A stretch of DNA of 64,000 nucleotides from Diphasiastrum complanatum (lineage: Eukaryota > Streptophyta > Lycopodiopsida > Lycopodiales > Lycopodiaceae): assembly GCA_029204225.1 (NCBI GenBank), contig CM055099.1:56234386-56298385 (forward strand), in the 5' to 3' direction. Each line of letters starts with the position of its first letter. Position 1 is the first letter of the stretch. Positions 20,476 to 33,249 of this stretch are shown piece after piece. The position numbers and the translations under genes are program-made. The notes beneath the pieces are model-generated. The model ran no database searches. It was not told where the DNA came from and saw only the letters and a list, made by a program, of their open reading frames with translations.

Positions 20476-22965
20476 ATGGCTACAAAAATCCAAACAAGAG
20501 TAGCAATCAGTCTTGATGGCACGAATTACAGAATCTGAAAATTCAAAATCAAAACGCTTCTGAAGGATTAAGGCATCTGGTTGGTGACCGAGCTCTCAGA
20601 GGTGCAACCTCCAGAGGGAGACTTGAGGAGAGCTGAATGGATTAGAAAAGATGAGCGCGCAATGGCAATCATCATTTTGTCCATATATGAAGATCTACTC
20701 ATGCAGATGGAAGATTGCGAAAGTAGCCATGCATCGTGGGAAAGATTAAAACATAAGTATGAAGTGAAGATTGTAGCTTCAGTCATGCGTCTTCACAATC
20801 AGCTGCAATCCATACAATGGGATGACAACCAGTTGGATCAGCATGATGAGAAGATCAGAACGATCTTTGTTCAGCTCGCTGCATCAGGACAGGAGCACCA
20901 GGTCTCAGCACCACAGTAGCTAATGTACTTTATGAAATCTCCACCGACGTCCTATCAGCCGCTGAGAATGCTCATACTGAGTCTACCAAATATGACATTC
21001 GACAAAGTAGTCAGTCTTGTCGCTGATGAGAGACTGATGAGCTGGAAAACACCAGCAAAAAATCGATCTTTATTGGCTATTCTCCAAATCACAAGGCATA
21101 CAAACTCTACAATTGGGACACAAAAGACATTCATGAGCAGAGATGTCATTTTTCTGGAGGACAAGTTTTTTGACTCCAAGGAAAAGACTGAACAAAATTC
21201 CGACCCCAGGGTCCAATAGCAAAATTTTTTACCCAAGGTCGAACAATCAAATTTTGACCCCAGGGTTGAAAATCAAGAAATCGATACAAACTCTAAAAGT
21301 GAGTCATATCAATAGAGGGTCGAAATTTAGCCTAGAAGACCGAATCAACCCAGACAGCCTCCATCCAAATTCATGAGAGATGCAGCCTGCTACTTCATGC
21401 AGGAACCAAATTCAGTTTCAGAGGCAATGTCTACACATGATGCTAATCAATGAAAAGTAGCAATGGACATAAAATTTGATTCTCTGATAGAGTATCAAAT
21501 GTGGATAGTCACTGAGCTACCAAAGGGTCGAAAATCCATTCCATGCAAATGGATTTTCAAAGTGAAGTATGATGCTGAAGAAAGGCCAAATCAGTACAAG
21601 GCTAGGTTGGTTGCCAAAGCTTATTCCCAGATTCCAGATCTAGACTATTTTGAAATCTTTACTCCAGCTGTCAAGCATGTTTTGATCAGATTACTACTCT
21701 CCTTTACAGCTGCAGCAGATCTCGACATCCATGAAATAGATGTCTAGACCGCTTTCTCAACGGAACCAGTGAAGAGAAAATTTTCATGGCACAACCTTAA
21801 GGATATGAACTGAAGGGCAAGAAACACCTTGTATGCAAAATACACAAGGCACTTTATGGGCTGAAACAGTCACCCAGAGCCTGGTTCTAGAAGATAAATG
21901 TATTTCTCATTGAGAATGGTTTTACTCCAAACTCAACAAACTTGAATGTCTACTTCAAATCTATGTCGAATTCTTCATCATCATCACTCTCTATGTGGAT
22001 GATATATTTTTATTCAGTAACGATCTGAATTTGATGAAGGAAATGAAATGCATGCTGACCAAGGAGTACAAGATGACTGCTAACATGGGTCCAACCCACT
22101 ATTATCTCGAAAATCAATTTTTTTTAATTTGAACCAACCGACTGTTATTCATCAGCCAAAAGAGATATCTTACCAACGTGTTGAAAAGGTATGGAATGGC
22201 TAACTGCAAACCAAATCAATTTCCACTTGACCCAGGACTGAAGCTATCAAAGGAGCAATCTCCTCAAACTGAGGCAGAAAAGGAGGAGATGAAGCAATAT
22301 CCATTTCACTCCATCATTGGCTCACTAATGTATGCAATGATCTATAGACGACTAGACCTTGCATACTCAATCAGTTCACTCAGCTAGTTTCTATCAAATA
22401 TGGGTCTAATGTATTGGAAAGCACTTCTGAATTTCATGAAGTACATCCAAGCAACCAAACAATTCAACATCTGCTATGGACGCATCCAAACTGCCAACAT
22501 TCTTGAAGGATACACAAATGCAGATTGGGCAGGGGATGTTGACACCAAAAGATCGACTTCTGGATTTGTATTTTTATACAATCAAGGCCCAATATCTTGG
22601 AACAGCTGAAAGCAGAACTCGGTACCATTGTCATCAACTGAATTAGAATACATTGCTGCCATGAATGCTACTAAAGAGACAATTTGTGGTTGAGACACCT
22701 ACTAGCAGAGATCGACCTTGCACAGTCACGTCCAACAACCATTTACTGTGACAATCAAAGCACCATTGCTCTCTCTCTCTCTCAATCCAAGATTTCATTC
22801 ACAAAGCAAACATATCAAAATCATGTATCATTATTTAAGAGAGAAAGTGCAAAGCAAGGAGGTACCATTAGTCTACTGCAAGATAGAATAAATGGCAGCT
22901 GATTACTTCACAAGGGCCCTATCAAAGATACATCATCTCATATTCAACAACATGTTAAATCTGAA
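20476..22965 (+). pseudogene. copia F gag-pol remnant with internal deletion
   Basis: ATG at 20476 begins gag with stops already at the conserved tryptophans. A longer gag piece follows (20581-20919: HASWERLKHKY, MRLHNQL). Gag runs into sequence typical of the part just after integrase (MSRDVIFLE, near 21130), so zinc knuckle, protease and integrase core are gone. RT remains (CKWIFKVKYD, YKARLVAKAYSQ, LYGLKQSPRAW, and a shifted LYVDD near 21990), then RNase H (NADWAGD, SSTELEYIAA, YCDNQSTIAL). Many stops and frameshifts. Related to the copia type with TGTTGGA-starting LTRs, not to the family at 9454-15854. Confidence 0.8.
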
Positions 22966-23000
22966 GATCAAAACTTTTCAAGATCCACATTAAGGGACAA

Positions 23001-23520
23001 TGTTGGAATTCGATGCTCATTCTCAAATCCATTTATTAATGAGCATCTTGAAAACTTTACAAAACCCAAAAAACAGAAGGCTCGAGGTTTTTCCAGAAGA
23101 TCAAAAAAATCAGAATCGAACTTTTCTGACCCAATGTAACTCTTGTCAAAAAGGAATTTTCCAACCCTGGATCGGATCGGATCGGATCGGCTTGAGACAA
23201 AAATTGTTTGGGCGTCTTCGACCCTAGATTGGGTCGGATCGGGTCTAAATTTTTCAGCTCCGGAAAACTCGACCCTCAGCATATTTTTTGTCCCAGTGTA
23301 AATTCTTTGAAACTTTGTATAAAAAATCGACCCTATGTAATTTTTAATATTATTAGACCCAACGACTTCACGTTGACAGTCTGCCTACTTTGTACATGCA
23401 TTGATGGCATAAAGTCGGTTGTAATTAATATAGAAGATAGCATTCAATGCGAGTTAGTTGTAGATATTTTTATATCTAGTCCTAGAATCTTCATCAAAAG
23501 AATATTCTTCTGATAATTCT
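23001..23520 (+). repeat. presumed 3' LTR of copia F, right edge unknown
   Basis: It begins TGTTGGAATTCG after the short purine-rich string aagggacaa. This is the usual junction at the end of copia pol. No matching 5' copy was found, so the end is a guess. Confidence 0.4.
23169..23190. repeat. (GGATC)n microsatellite, four units
   Basis: ggatc is repeated four times in tandem, and further ggatcgg-like strings occur within the next 60 bases. Confidence 0.9.
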
Positions 23521-23549
23521 AATCAATCAGATAATCAGTATCAGCATGA

Positions 23550-24520
23550 TCAAAGTAATAACTTCAAGCCATTGTACTCATCTATTGATAATATGTCTTT
23601 GAGAATGCTTGCGATGTATATGGTGAGAGAGTCTCCCAAAGCCGTAGTCCAACTTTTCTCGATGACCAATTGATCGAGCACGTGAATGGTCTTCAACCTA
23701 GATTGTGAAGATAAACGTGATTGGTCACTCTTAAAAGAATCCTTCATCAAGTAATTCAAACTGTTTCGTTTGATAGAGAGTCCCTTTGTCAAACTAAGTA
23801 ATATCAAGATGACAAAGGATGAAAAAGTACGTGACTATTTTGAACGATTTAAATGCTTAAAAAGTCAGGTACAAGAACAACCCTCAAAATCAATGCTCAT
23901 CATATGCTTTCTAGTTGGACTTCCCAGATGAATCAGATGTGAGGGTTGAATATACATCCTTAAAACAAGAAGCCATGTCTGACGCCATCCAAGAAGAGAA
24001 CGAAGGACCGGATGTTGACGAACATAGATAACAGAGAGTACACCATGTTGTCCATGAGTCCAAGCGCCTACCCGAGAAAACTCGGGATTAGATTTGGAAA
24101 TCTCAGATGGAGTTGCTCCACCAGCAACACCAACAAGAGATGGAGAAACTTACAAAAGAGTTTCAAAACACCCTGAAGTCTATACAAAGTTCCATGTTAG
24201 GTCAGTTACCCACTGGCCAGCAAGTACATCATAGATGTGACAATATCTGGTGCCCTTATTGTAGAGGTGCACACATTGGAGATGAATGCCCATCTTATCA
24301 ACCGGTACCAGACACCTCTTTGATTAAATGTGAAATATGTAATTTCATGGGCCATTTCTCTTTTTAGTGCTACTACCATCCACGAAACCAGCATCACGAC
24401 CAATCAGGAGGACAATACCAGCGTCCTAGAAATCAATTAGTTTCACGGAACCCACGACATCAAATCCTCCACGACAAGTTCAAATCCAAGAGTCGCCTAG
24501 ACAACACAAACAGGAAATTC
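23550..24520 (+). pseudogene. gypsy gag remnant with two zinc knuckles
   Basis: A capsid-like part (SPFVKLSNIKMTKDEKVRDY, near 23790) is followed at 24107-24367 by a coiled, Gln-rich stretch and two knuckle-like motifs: CPYC..AH....C and CEICNFMGHF, the latter broken by a stop where the last cysteine should be. The double-knuckle layout matches gypsy-2 gag at 33446-33862. Stops and frameshifts throughout. No pol follows. Confidence 0.65.
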
Positions 24521-24529
24521 AAAGCATGA

Positions 24530-25521
24530 TCTGTGTTCCTGTGCAAGGCAAATTCTAAGTTGGTATCAAAGTCGTACAAGGAGTGTACACAGTACATCAT
24601 TGCCATTAAAGAGAACTTTGGGAGAACTGTCTTCTGAGAGTTCGGGGCCCTATGGCGGGTTGAAGACGGAAGGACAAACACTAGTGCAGAGAGTTTAGCA
24701 CACAGAAGCTTGGTGAGCTTGAGACTGTGTGAAGATTCAGAGACAAGGGTTGTCGGCTGAATCAAAACCTCAGCAGACAGAATTTTAAAATTTGAAGCAG
24801 GCTATTTGGTGTTTGTAGTCAGTGTGCATTCAATCGGACACCGTTTCACAAACGAATTGAAGCATCAGCTTTCCAGTGGTAGGGCGACCTCAGAGTAGTT
24901 GATTTGGCCAGCCAGAGAGCTGTGACAAGCAAGCCAAGATCAAAGTTGTGAGAAAAACCCTGGCCTAGGGTTTGGAAGTAGAAAAGCAAAGTTTTCTCTC
25001 TATATTGATCCATTTTTGAAGCGTAAAAGCCTGTAGGAGGGCGCCATAGTAGTGCGAACCAGATCAGAAGAGGTCGTGGACAGCCGCGACCTAGAGAGAG
25101 AGAAATGGTTGAAGATTTTTGAGGGAAGCCATAGCTGGAAAGACAGAGAGCAGGTGGCCGCGAGCAGGGAGGTTGTGGACAGATCGCGCGACGTGAAGGT
25201 AAGTGACGAAGATAATCAATTGCTATAAGCCATTAGATGTTGTTTAAGAGGGCCATGAAAAAGTGAAATGCATTTTGGCCTTCAACTTCATTAAAAATTT
25301 TCATACTAAAATTGGACTTGGGTCCTTTCACAAGTGAAGAGTGAAGTTTTTTCAAGGTGAAAAAACAGTTCAAAAACAAAGAAAATCCCTTTTTCTGGGT
25401 CCTTTGCCCATTTTGACCCATAACCTCCAAACAAAGGACACCCGGACTGTACCTGCTAGTACGGTACAACAAAACAGAGTGATTGTAGCGAAGAAAGTGT
25501 TCGGAGTGCGCCAAAAGTCTC
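24530..25521. other. unassigned stretch between gypsy remnants
   Basis: Nearly 1 kb with no ORF I can support. It has GA-rich tracts (about 25085-25165) and a string tggtatcaaag near 24556 resembling a decayed copia primer binding site without other supporting parts. Probably leader or LTR debris. Confidence 0.3.
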
Positions 25522-26339
25522 TGGGGTCGAAGATCTCTCTTAGTATAGCCCTTCTACCTGTCAATAAGGGTTAGATCACTGGATAGGTACCTAACTATGC
25601 ATAGATGCTACTTTTAGTTAATTTTCTACTTTCTCCCTTAGCTCTACTCACCACTATACTACTCCTCTTTAACTCTACCCCTCTACACTAACATTTATCA
25701 TGGTTTTGGTTGAAGAGAAGGAATGGAGAAGAAGAGTTCGAGAAGGGAAGAGAAAGAGAGAGATAGAGCATGAGGGTGGAGGTTAGCTCAAATGCTCCTT
25801 ATGTTTGCTAATGGAAAAGCATTCACTATGGCAAACAATAAATGTAAAAATAGAAAGCAATGGAAAACACCATCAAGAGCATTAGCAAGTAGTGAATAGC
25901 AAATGAGAATGCTTCTCTTCGAAAAATGGTAGAGTTTCCTGTTTCTCATTAAGCATGAAAATAGTGTACAAATGGTGTCTTTTTATAAAATGGAGAAGGC
26001 CCTTGATCCTCAATCTTATTGGCTAATATTCACAATGATCCTATCCATTCATCTTGGACCCAACTTGATCCAAGGGTCCACAAAAAGTACATTAGAAATC
26101 ACAAGATTCATGTGAGTCCCAATTTGGACCTAACTCTAAAAAGTGATCTCTAAGTTTTAAATGACATTGGGCCTCTAGTTTTATTTTAATTCCAAAGCCC
26201 AAGTCAAGTTTATTTTATTTAAAACTTTAATTGCATGCTCATTGGGCCATGGGCTTATACACGCAGGATGCCATGCCCTTGCAACACATTTTATTGGAGG
26301 ATTTTATTTATTTACACTTTGTTGGGAATACCCCCAACA
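25522..26339 (-). repeat. 3' LTR of gypsy-2 (818 bp)
   Basis: On the plus strand it begins TGGGGTCGAAGATC and ends GGGAATACCCCCAACA, parallel to 35961-36779. No clear polypurine tract adjoins it on the interior side. Confidence 0.85.
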
Positions 26340-26385
26340 GGACTTATGGCCTGAAGTAGTGCCGGTCCCTCAGCACTCTGCTGGT

Positions 26386-28744
26386 TTAGTATATCGTTCT
26401 ATTGGACTGCCTCTGGTGGATCATATAGCCCGTAATGTCTTCCATGAAGTTGAGGCGGTCCAGTTTCTTTGAGTCCTTTGGCGTGTGGAAGGACTTGTGG
26501 ACTCTTGTCAGCCATTCCTGATCCACCCATGCTTGGAATCGTTTCGTCCAGGGATCTCCAAGGAATGCAGCTCGATAATATATGCGAGCGACTGGCAGCT
26601 GGTCTTCAACTTTGTCAGAAGCTAGCGCCTTATTTGGATCAAAAAATATGGAGGGAAGGAAATCATCCCATTTTGTTTCAATGCCCATTAAATATTCCAA
26701 GTCTCAGGCGTAAGTGGCTGCTGCGTGGACTGTGGGATCGATACAATTGATGTAGTGACTGGCGAATGCGGAGAGAGCCCTTCTAGCATCTACATCCGTA
26801 GTCCACCCATATTCGGATTTGATGATTGGCCAGTTGCAATTGTGCAGTGTGATCTGGTCCAGAGGAGTGTCACATTCTGCCCATTTGGATCTTCTTGGAA
26901 AGGGTAGGAAATGCGTGTTCACCCGTAACTGTTGCAGACTTGTCACATAAGCCCTAATGGCCATAGGGTCTCTCTCAAATAACTGCTGTCGCCACTCCGG
27001 TTGTGGTTGGAGGGCGGGTAAGGCTTGTAGTTATTTTCCCTTGATGGTCTGAGTTGAGAATGATATCTGCCAGCCGTCTCTTGATGACTCGTGGGAATAT
27101 TTGGATAAAAATTCATTGATGTTCTCCTCCACGGACTTCGGTCTTCGGAAGGCCTGACTAGCAGATATCGTACGCGAACATCTGGATGATGTTGCTTGGC
27201 CTTGGCTGGTGGTTGTGCCTTGGCTTTGATCTCGAGTCTCAGCAGCCGCATCTGTCTGCCCTTGGTCTTGGCCTTCGGACCCTTGATCTGGTTGGAATCC
27301 CCCTGCTGCTTGTTGGCTTTGATCTTGGCTGGTACTAGCTTGTGCAAGATCAAAATTAGGTGGCGGTGGAATTACCACGAGGGTGGGCTGGGCCTTCGTT
27401 TCCATGTATTGTTGGCATGCCTTTAGGGCTTGCTTGGCCTGGGCGAGCTCTTGCGTTGCGCTTGCCCGATACTTATTGAACTTCACCTGGTAGTTGTTGA
27501 GAGTTTGGCTATAAATCTGCACTTGATGTCGTAGAAGATTCATCTCTGATTGGGAAAGCGGCCTTGTGTCCTGTGTAGATTGAGCTAACTAGACGAGCTT
27601 TTCATCTTGTAAGGCTTTGACCTCCGTCCCCAGGCGCGTCTTCTCTGCTTCCAAAAGTGTAAGTTGCGCCTGGATGGGGACAAGCCATTGGGATGCTTCA
27701 ACTTGAACCTCCCGCACCTTTGTGGAGGCCTCAGTCAGCGCTTTGGAGAGGCTTTGACTATATTTGTTTAGGCCCTCCTCCTTCTGCTGCAGCTTGGCAA
27801 TCTCTTGATGCTCTGCTTGTTCGTGTTGTTGAGCCAGAATCAGCTCTTGCTGCAGCTTGGTGAGGTCTGCTTGCAGTTGTGTATTATTAGTTGCCAAATG
27901 TAGTACCTTGCTTTTCAGAATAGCTTTGGTTGCTACCGAATCCAGGATGTATTTTCCTAGAGTTTGGTACGCCATCATTAGATCCGTGGGGGCAGCTGGT
28001 ACACTGGCACTGGCAAGGGCTTGTGTTGTATCGGCCCCGATGGCTTGTGGAATTCTGTCGTCATTGTCTTCAATCAGGTTTTTATTTGTCTTGATGCCAT
28101 TCGGGGTGGTAGGGTCAGTCCGATCTGATGATGCTACAAAAATTGTTTGTACAAATGCATCATCAGGCAGTGGGTGGGGTGTGAGAAACAACTGTGGAAA
28201 CAGGGGTGAGGATGGTTTGTCCGAACGAGAGGATGGGAGGAACAGTGGGGAACTGAAGGGTGGTGTGGAGTATGGAAGAAGGTGAAGATGGAGCAGAAAG
28301 TGTCTGGCGTGGAGGTGAAAAATCGATAACTTGCATCCATGCTAGAGTGTCGAGGAACAGTTGTGAATCAGAAGGATTGAATGTGAGAGGAGCAACGGTG
28401 GTGGCAGGAGTGATGGAAATGCGATGGTGATGGGTAGTGGACACTGGAAGAGAAGTAGGAGTGGTATCAATAGAAGAAACGGGGATGGAGACGGAAACAG
28501 ATGTGGATGGAACAGGAAGAGAGATAGCAACAACAGAAATCAGAGTGGGGAGTTGCACGTAAGAAGAAGTGGCGGTGGTTAATGGAGTAGTTAGTGCGGC
28601 AGTGGAGACACATCTTCGGGTAACAGGTGGAGATGTGGATGTAGAGATAGCGCCACGCATTCGTTTGCTGGCCATTGTGTTAATGACTGCAGGTTGGGAG
28701 GAGGTAGATGTTTGAGATGGTGGATAAAGGTTAGTATATGGCAC
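26386..28744 (-). pseudogene. gypsy-2 extra ORF downstream of pol: Ser/Thr/Pro-rich, coiled coil, conserved C-terminal part
   Basis: Read from ATG 28744: about 190 residues rich in Ser, Thr and Pro; a frameshift near 28165; about 200 residues at 28191-27589 with heptad-like Leu/Ala/Gln/Glu pattern, likely coiled coil (LTKLQQELILAQQHEQAEHQ); a stop; a Gln-rich linker (27543-27031); another stop; then a part at 26964-26386 rich in Trp and Asp with motifs PFPRRSKWAECDTP, SEYGWTTD and FQAWVDQEWL. Only a few stops and one shift separate the pieces, so it was one ORF of about 780 residues. I recognise no domain. It lies between integrase and the 3' LTR, where some plant gypsy elements have additional ORFs. 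Confidence 0.65.
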
Positions 28745-28889
28745 AAGGGTAGACAGGAGGGATGAGCGTTGGAAACCGTGCTGGCTGAATCTTGATGGAT
28801 TTAGCTTGATTTGGCTTGATCTCGTTAGATCTAGTGGTGATGGCTGAGCAGATTAGCTTTTTGTAACGTGTCACCCCCAATCTGGCTCT

Positions 28890-31440
28890 GTCTCACTGTG
28901 GTGGCCAGTACTTGTGCAACCGGCTACCGTTGATGGGTGTGTCCAATGGCATCCCATCTAGCTTTTCTAAGTACACGGCCCCATGATTAAGAATTTCCTT
29001 GATCCTCTAAGGTCCTTTGCCTGTGAATTTTAACTTTCCCTTGATCACCTTGGTTTTATACATCAGGACCAGATGTCCTGAACAAAGATCCTTCTTTTGT
29101 AGTCTACGATCATGCCAAGCTTTGCGTCTTTCCTTTTCAGCTGCCAGTGCATGCACAGCTAGTAAGCATATTTCATAGAGTTTATGCAAAGCTTCGTGGC
29201 GTAGTTGTAGAGATTTGGACTCATTAAGACATTGCACGGTGGAAATCCTTAATAAAGAAACCAAAAACTCTACTGGCATCATAACATCCTGACCAGATAC
29301 CAATTGGAAGGGTGTTTGATTAGTGCTTCCTTTATATGCTGTCCTGAATGCCCACAGTGCAGCATGCAACTTGTGTTCCCAATCTGATCTGCTAGCTTCA
29401 ACTGTTTTCATGAGCACGCTACACAGGATCTTATTGGATGATTATGCTTGCCCATTACCACGAGGATAATAAGGCGTATTGGTTCTGTGGATCACAAAGA
29501 ATTCCTCCAACAGGACCTTGATGTTCTCATTGATGAATGGCTTCCGGGATCACTGACTAGTTCCACCCCGGTGGATCCGAAGCGCACAATGATATTTTCA
29601 TAAAGGAACTTGGCAGTGGTCCTAGCATCAGCTACTCTTACTACCTTGGCTTCGACTCATTTGGTGAGGTAGTCTGTGGCTACGAGTATGTATCGAGCCT
29701 GGGAACTCCTTGCTGTAGGGTGAATTGGATCAATATAATCCAATCCCCATTTTCCAAACAGTGCTTGAGCTAAGACTGGGTGTAGTAGATCATAGTTCAA
29801 TCTCGTTGGTCTCCTTACCCTTTGGCACACATCGCACTTTTTCAAGTATTCCTCCGTATCTTTATGAATCATTAGCCAACAACATCCTGATTGCAGAATC
29901 TTGCGAGCTGTAATGTCAGATGCAAAATGACCTCCACCCATGCCTCATGAGGAAGAATACACCGTCGAAGATTCCGTTTGGACCTCTTTGGTACAACTGG
30001 CCGGCAATCAGCTGATAAGGTCTAGTCTTGAAGATCAATTTCCATTGTTCCGCCTTTGGTAGTGATTTTTCTGGTTGGCCTCGCATTAGATATTCAACAA
30101 TGTCGGCAGCCCATTCTGGTACTGTGTCCACGTAAAATAAGGCAGCATCTGCCAGTTCATCGTCGGGTTGGGTTGCAATCTCCATTACCTTGATTTGTGA
30201 TTCATGATCTGCCATGTAGTGTTGTTTTCCCTTGCGAACTACTATCCGAAAATCAAATTCCAACAACAGAAGCAGCCATCTAGTGATTCTCTCGGTGTTG
30301 CAAGTTTTATTAACGAGATATAACAAGGGTTGATGGTCCATATAAAAAGCAAAATGTGTGGCCATCAAATAGTGTCGAAACTTTTTAACCACATAGATCA
30401 TTGCTAGTGCTTCCCACTCTATGGTTAGATAATTCATTTTGGTATCACTGAGCTGTCGGCTTACAAATCGGATTGAAAAATCTTTTTTGTGTTCACCTGG
30501 CTGGGTTAAGACTACTCCAACTGCATACTGAAACTCAATGGACCAATTGGGTGGTAGTAATATTGGTGCTGAGACCAATGCATCCTTAATCTTTTGGAAA
30601 GCCTTTAGAGCTTTCTCATTCCAATGTGGATCCATTGTGAGCTTGTAAATTGGTCTGGTTAACTCCGCAAAATCAAGAATAAAGATCTGTGGCGATCCCA
30701 TGTCTTGACACTATATGGTCGAGTATCAAGCCATGTGTTACCCAGAATTGACATTTTTTTGGGTTCAGGGAGATCTGGTATTCGCTGCATTTTTGTAGCA
30801 CCTTCTCCAAATTGGATAAGTGTTCTGAATCTGGTCCATGCACGCACAGATCGTCCAAGAAAATTTCCAGAAATTTTTGCAGATAATCTTTGAATGCCAC
30901 CTGCATGACTCATTGGAAAGTGCTTCGGGCATTGCAAAGTCCGAATGGCATCACTTTATAGGCATAAGTTCCCATTCCGTGGAAAATGTTGTCTTGTGCT
31001 GGTCCTGGGGGGCTATTTTCACCTGGTTGTAGCCACTGAAGCCATCCAAAAAACTGAAGGCTTCATCGCCATCTACTCTATCGAGGACACTTTTCCTAAA
31101 TGGTAAAGGAAAATGGTCCTTTTTGGTGACTGCATTTAGCGCCTTCAGATTCACACAGATCCGCATTTTGCCATTATTCTTGGATACTATAACTATCGGT
31201 GATACCCATTCTGTGTGCTCGATCTTGTAAATAAAATCTGCGTCCATCAGCTTTTGCAACTCCTGCTTGATCAGTTCTGTACAATTCGGGCTGCAGCAGT
31301 AGTAACGGCTTGTCTTGGGGACTGCTTTGTCCACCAAGGGTATGGTATGTTGGACTACTATTGGCGGAATGCCCTTTAGATCACTATAGCTCCAGGCAAA
31401 ACAGTCTTTATATTCCACCAACAAGGATCGTAGTCTCTTG
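28890..31440 (-). pseudogene. gypsy-2 pol remnant: RT, RNase H, integrase
   Basis: RT reads CFAWSYSDLKGIPP, TEWVSPIVIV, FLDGFSGYNQVKIAP at 31424-30951. After a frameshift come EIFLDDLCVHG (FLDD box kept) and NPKKCQFWVTHG. RNase H (30701-29916) lacks the usual tDAS strand (it reads FQYAVGVVLTQ) but keeps IRFVSRQLS and FYMDHQPLLYLVN. Integrase begins MGGGHFASD with CDVCQR, then GLDYIDP and VATDY. A stop replaces the catalytic glutamate (QA-stop-SS). The C-terminal part (WHDRRLQKKDL, FTGKGP) follows, with a further stop at 29007. It is inactive but less decayed than gypsy-1. Confidence 0.85.
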
Positions 31441-31734
31441 AACTACGTGGGTGTTAACTGCTCTCCCATAGGCAGCATCCTTTCTTTTTCTTTTGGTTCC
31501 GCAAAATTCATCAGCTGTGTTCGTGCAGGTCCCTCGAAGACTTGTTCCACTGGTGCCTAACTTTGATCAGGTTCTCGTTGGGCTTGCGGCATCATGATTA
31601 CCACGTCGTCCAATGTATAATTCTTGAAAGTATTAGGCATCTCGTGAACTAGAGCTCGTCAAGTTTCCTCTTTCAGCATATTGATCTTGGCCCGACTAGT
31701 CATTTTTTTGTTTTCTGTCACCTGTGTAGAAGAG

Positions 31735-33245
31735 GAAAGAGAGAAGATAGTACCAGAAATTAAGACTAGGTACAAAAAACACAGGAGGAGGAAAAAGAGC
31801 AAGAATGAGACAATCTCACAGAACCTCCAGTCGGCATCGAACGGGAACCGCAAGCGGGCTCACCACTGTGCACTGATCAGAATGATTGGTTGCACCAACA
31901 TGAACCACCTTTTCACATGGTGGAGCCCGAGGAACCATGCACTGAAAGGCTCACACTTTTGTTTTCAAGCCATGTTAGCTTACCACTCGGAGAACTACTA
32001 TGGATTGCACCACAAGTGAAAAGCCTTTTAGCTGAATGGGCCAAAACGGATGAGGAGCCAGTAGCGCTTGAGCCCATATATTGTGTGGGCTATGATGAAA
32101 CAAGTAACGTCCTCCACATCGGAACAACATGGAAAAGTGAGGAACACAACATCACTTTGCCAATCAAACACAAGAGATACGAGGACGAGGCGGCAGTGGT
32201 AGATGGATAATCGGGTGTCAATATGATCCCCACTACTTTGTACAAAAAATGGGGTTTACAAGGATTGAAGCCAGGAAAATTCGCTATCAAGCTGGCAGAT
32301 CAATCCTATGTGAAACCAAAAGGTGTAGTTGCCGATATTCCCATAAAGATAGTAGGCATGCAATTTGTGATTACTTTTGTGGTCATGGATATACCTGAAT
32401 CTCCATCTGCATACCGTGTTTTACTGGGAAGACCATGTTTGAGGACTGTGCAAGTAGTACACAACTAGGATATAGAGAAACTCACCTTCGAGAACAAAGA
32501 ATAGGTTATAAAGGTAGATCCAACTATGTGGGCAGTGAAACCTATTGCACCCAAGGCTGATGACGGATCATCCACGACAGATCATACGATTGATCGCCCA
32601 AGGCCAGCCAAGGGAGGTCACTATCATTCAGAGATGAATGTCATGAGATGGACAGATGCATTAGCAACTATTGATTGCCAGACATGTCAATATGAATCAG
32701 ATCCAGAACCGAGTACATCTTCACCCAAATGTTACACTATGGACACACCAATCACATTTGGAGTGAATATGATAAACGTAGCATGGCTGTCAGCGGAGCC
32801 GATTGAGAACCCAGTGAACGATGATCTAGTCCCTTAGCAACATGCTCTAATTTATAATAAGGAGATTGAGCTAATTGATGAACAGGTCCTACACCACATG
32901 GACCCAGATCGTTATGGAACCAAGAAGGTACCAGCTCAACCACCACAAAAGTCTGCTATGGCGAAAGTCTCAAGGATCGATCCACCCAAGACACTTGTAA
33001 ATAAGAAGAATCAGTTGAAGCAACGCTATAACCAAGTAATCTGATGGAGTGACCTACCTAAAGAGGCAATAGCTACAGTAGACGATGATATTTGCAACCA
33101 TGAGGCGAATGTCACAGTAGTCCCGAAGAAACACAATAAGAATGAACCGACCAAAATGACAAAAAAGAGAAAACAGAAGGTGTTGGATTCCTTAAAGTCA
33201 ATCAACTGCTGGTTGTTGTATGGTAATGAGGTTAAGAGGTGCACT
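31735..33245 (+). pseudogene. gypsy gag-end/protease segment in inverted orientation inside gypsy-2
   Basis: On the plus strand, opposite to the rest of gypsy-2: a tail of gag, then the retroviral-type protease region with VVDG, a stop, then SGVNMIPTTLYKKWG (the DGGSG-like active site has a stop in place of a glycine), KPGKFAIKLADQSY and YRVLLGRP (32223-32468). A linker runs to about 33240. The minus-strand element lacks exactly this part between gag (down to about 33250) and the protease-RT linker (from about 31720). So this looks like an in-place inversion, or a patch from a relative inserted backwards. Confidence 0.7.
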
Positions 33246-33249
33246 GGTT

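Noticed and set aside
24550-24570. tggtatcaaag as a copia primer binding site
   Set aside because: No LTR end with CA directly before it and no gag after it.
27196-28285. Plus-strand ORFs opposite the gypsy-2 extra ORF
   Set aside because: They are complements of the minus-strand coding region, which has recognisable composition and continuity; shadows.
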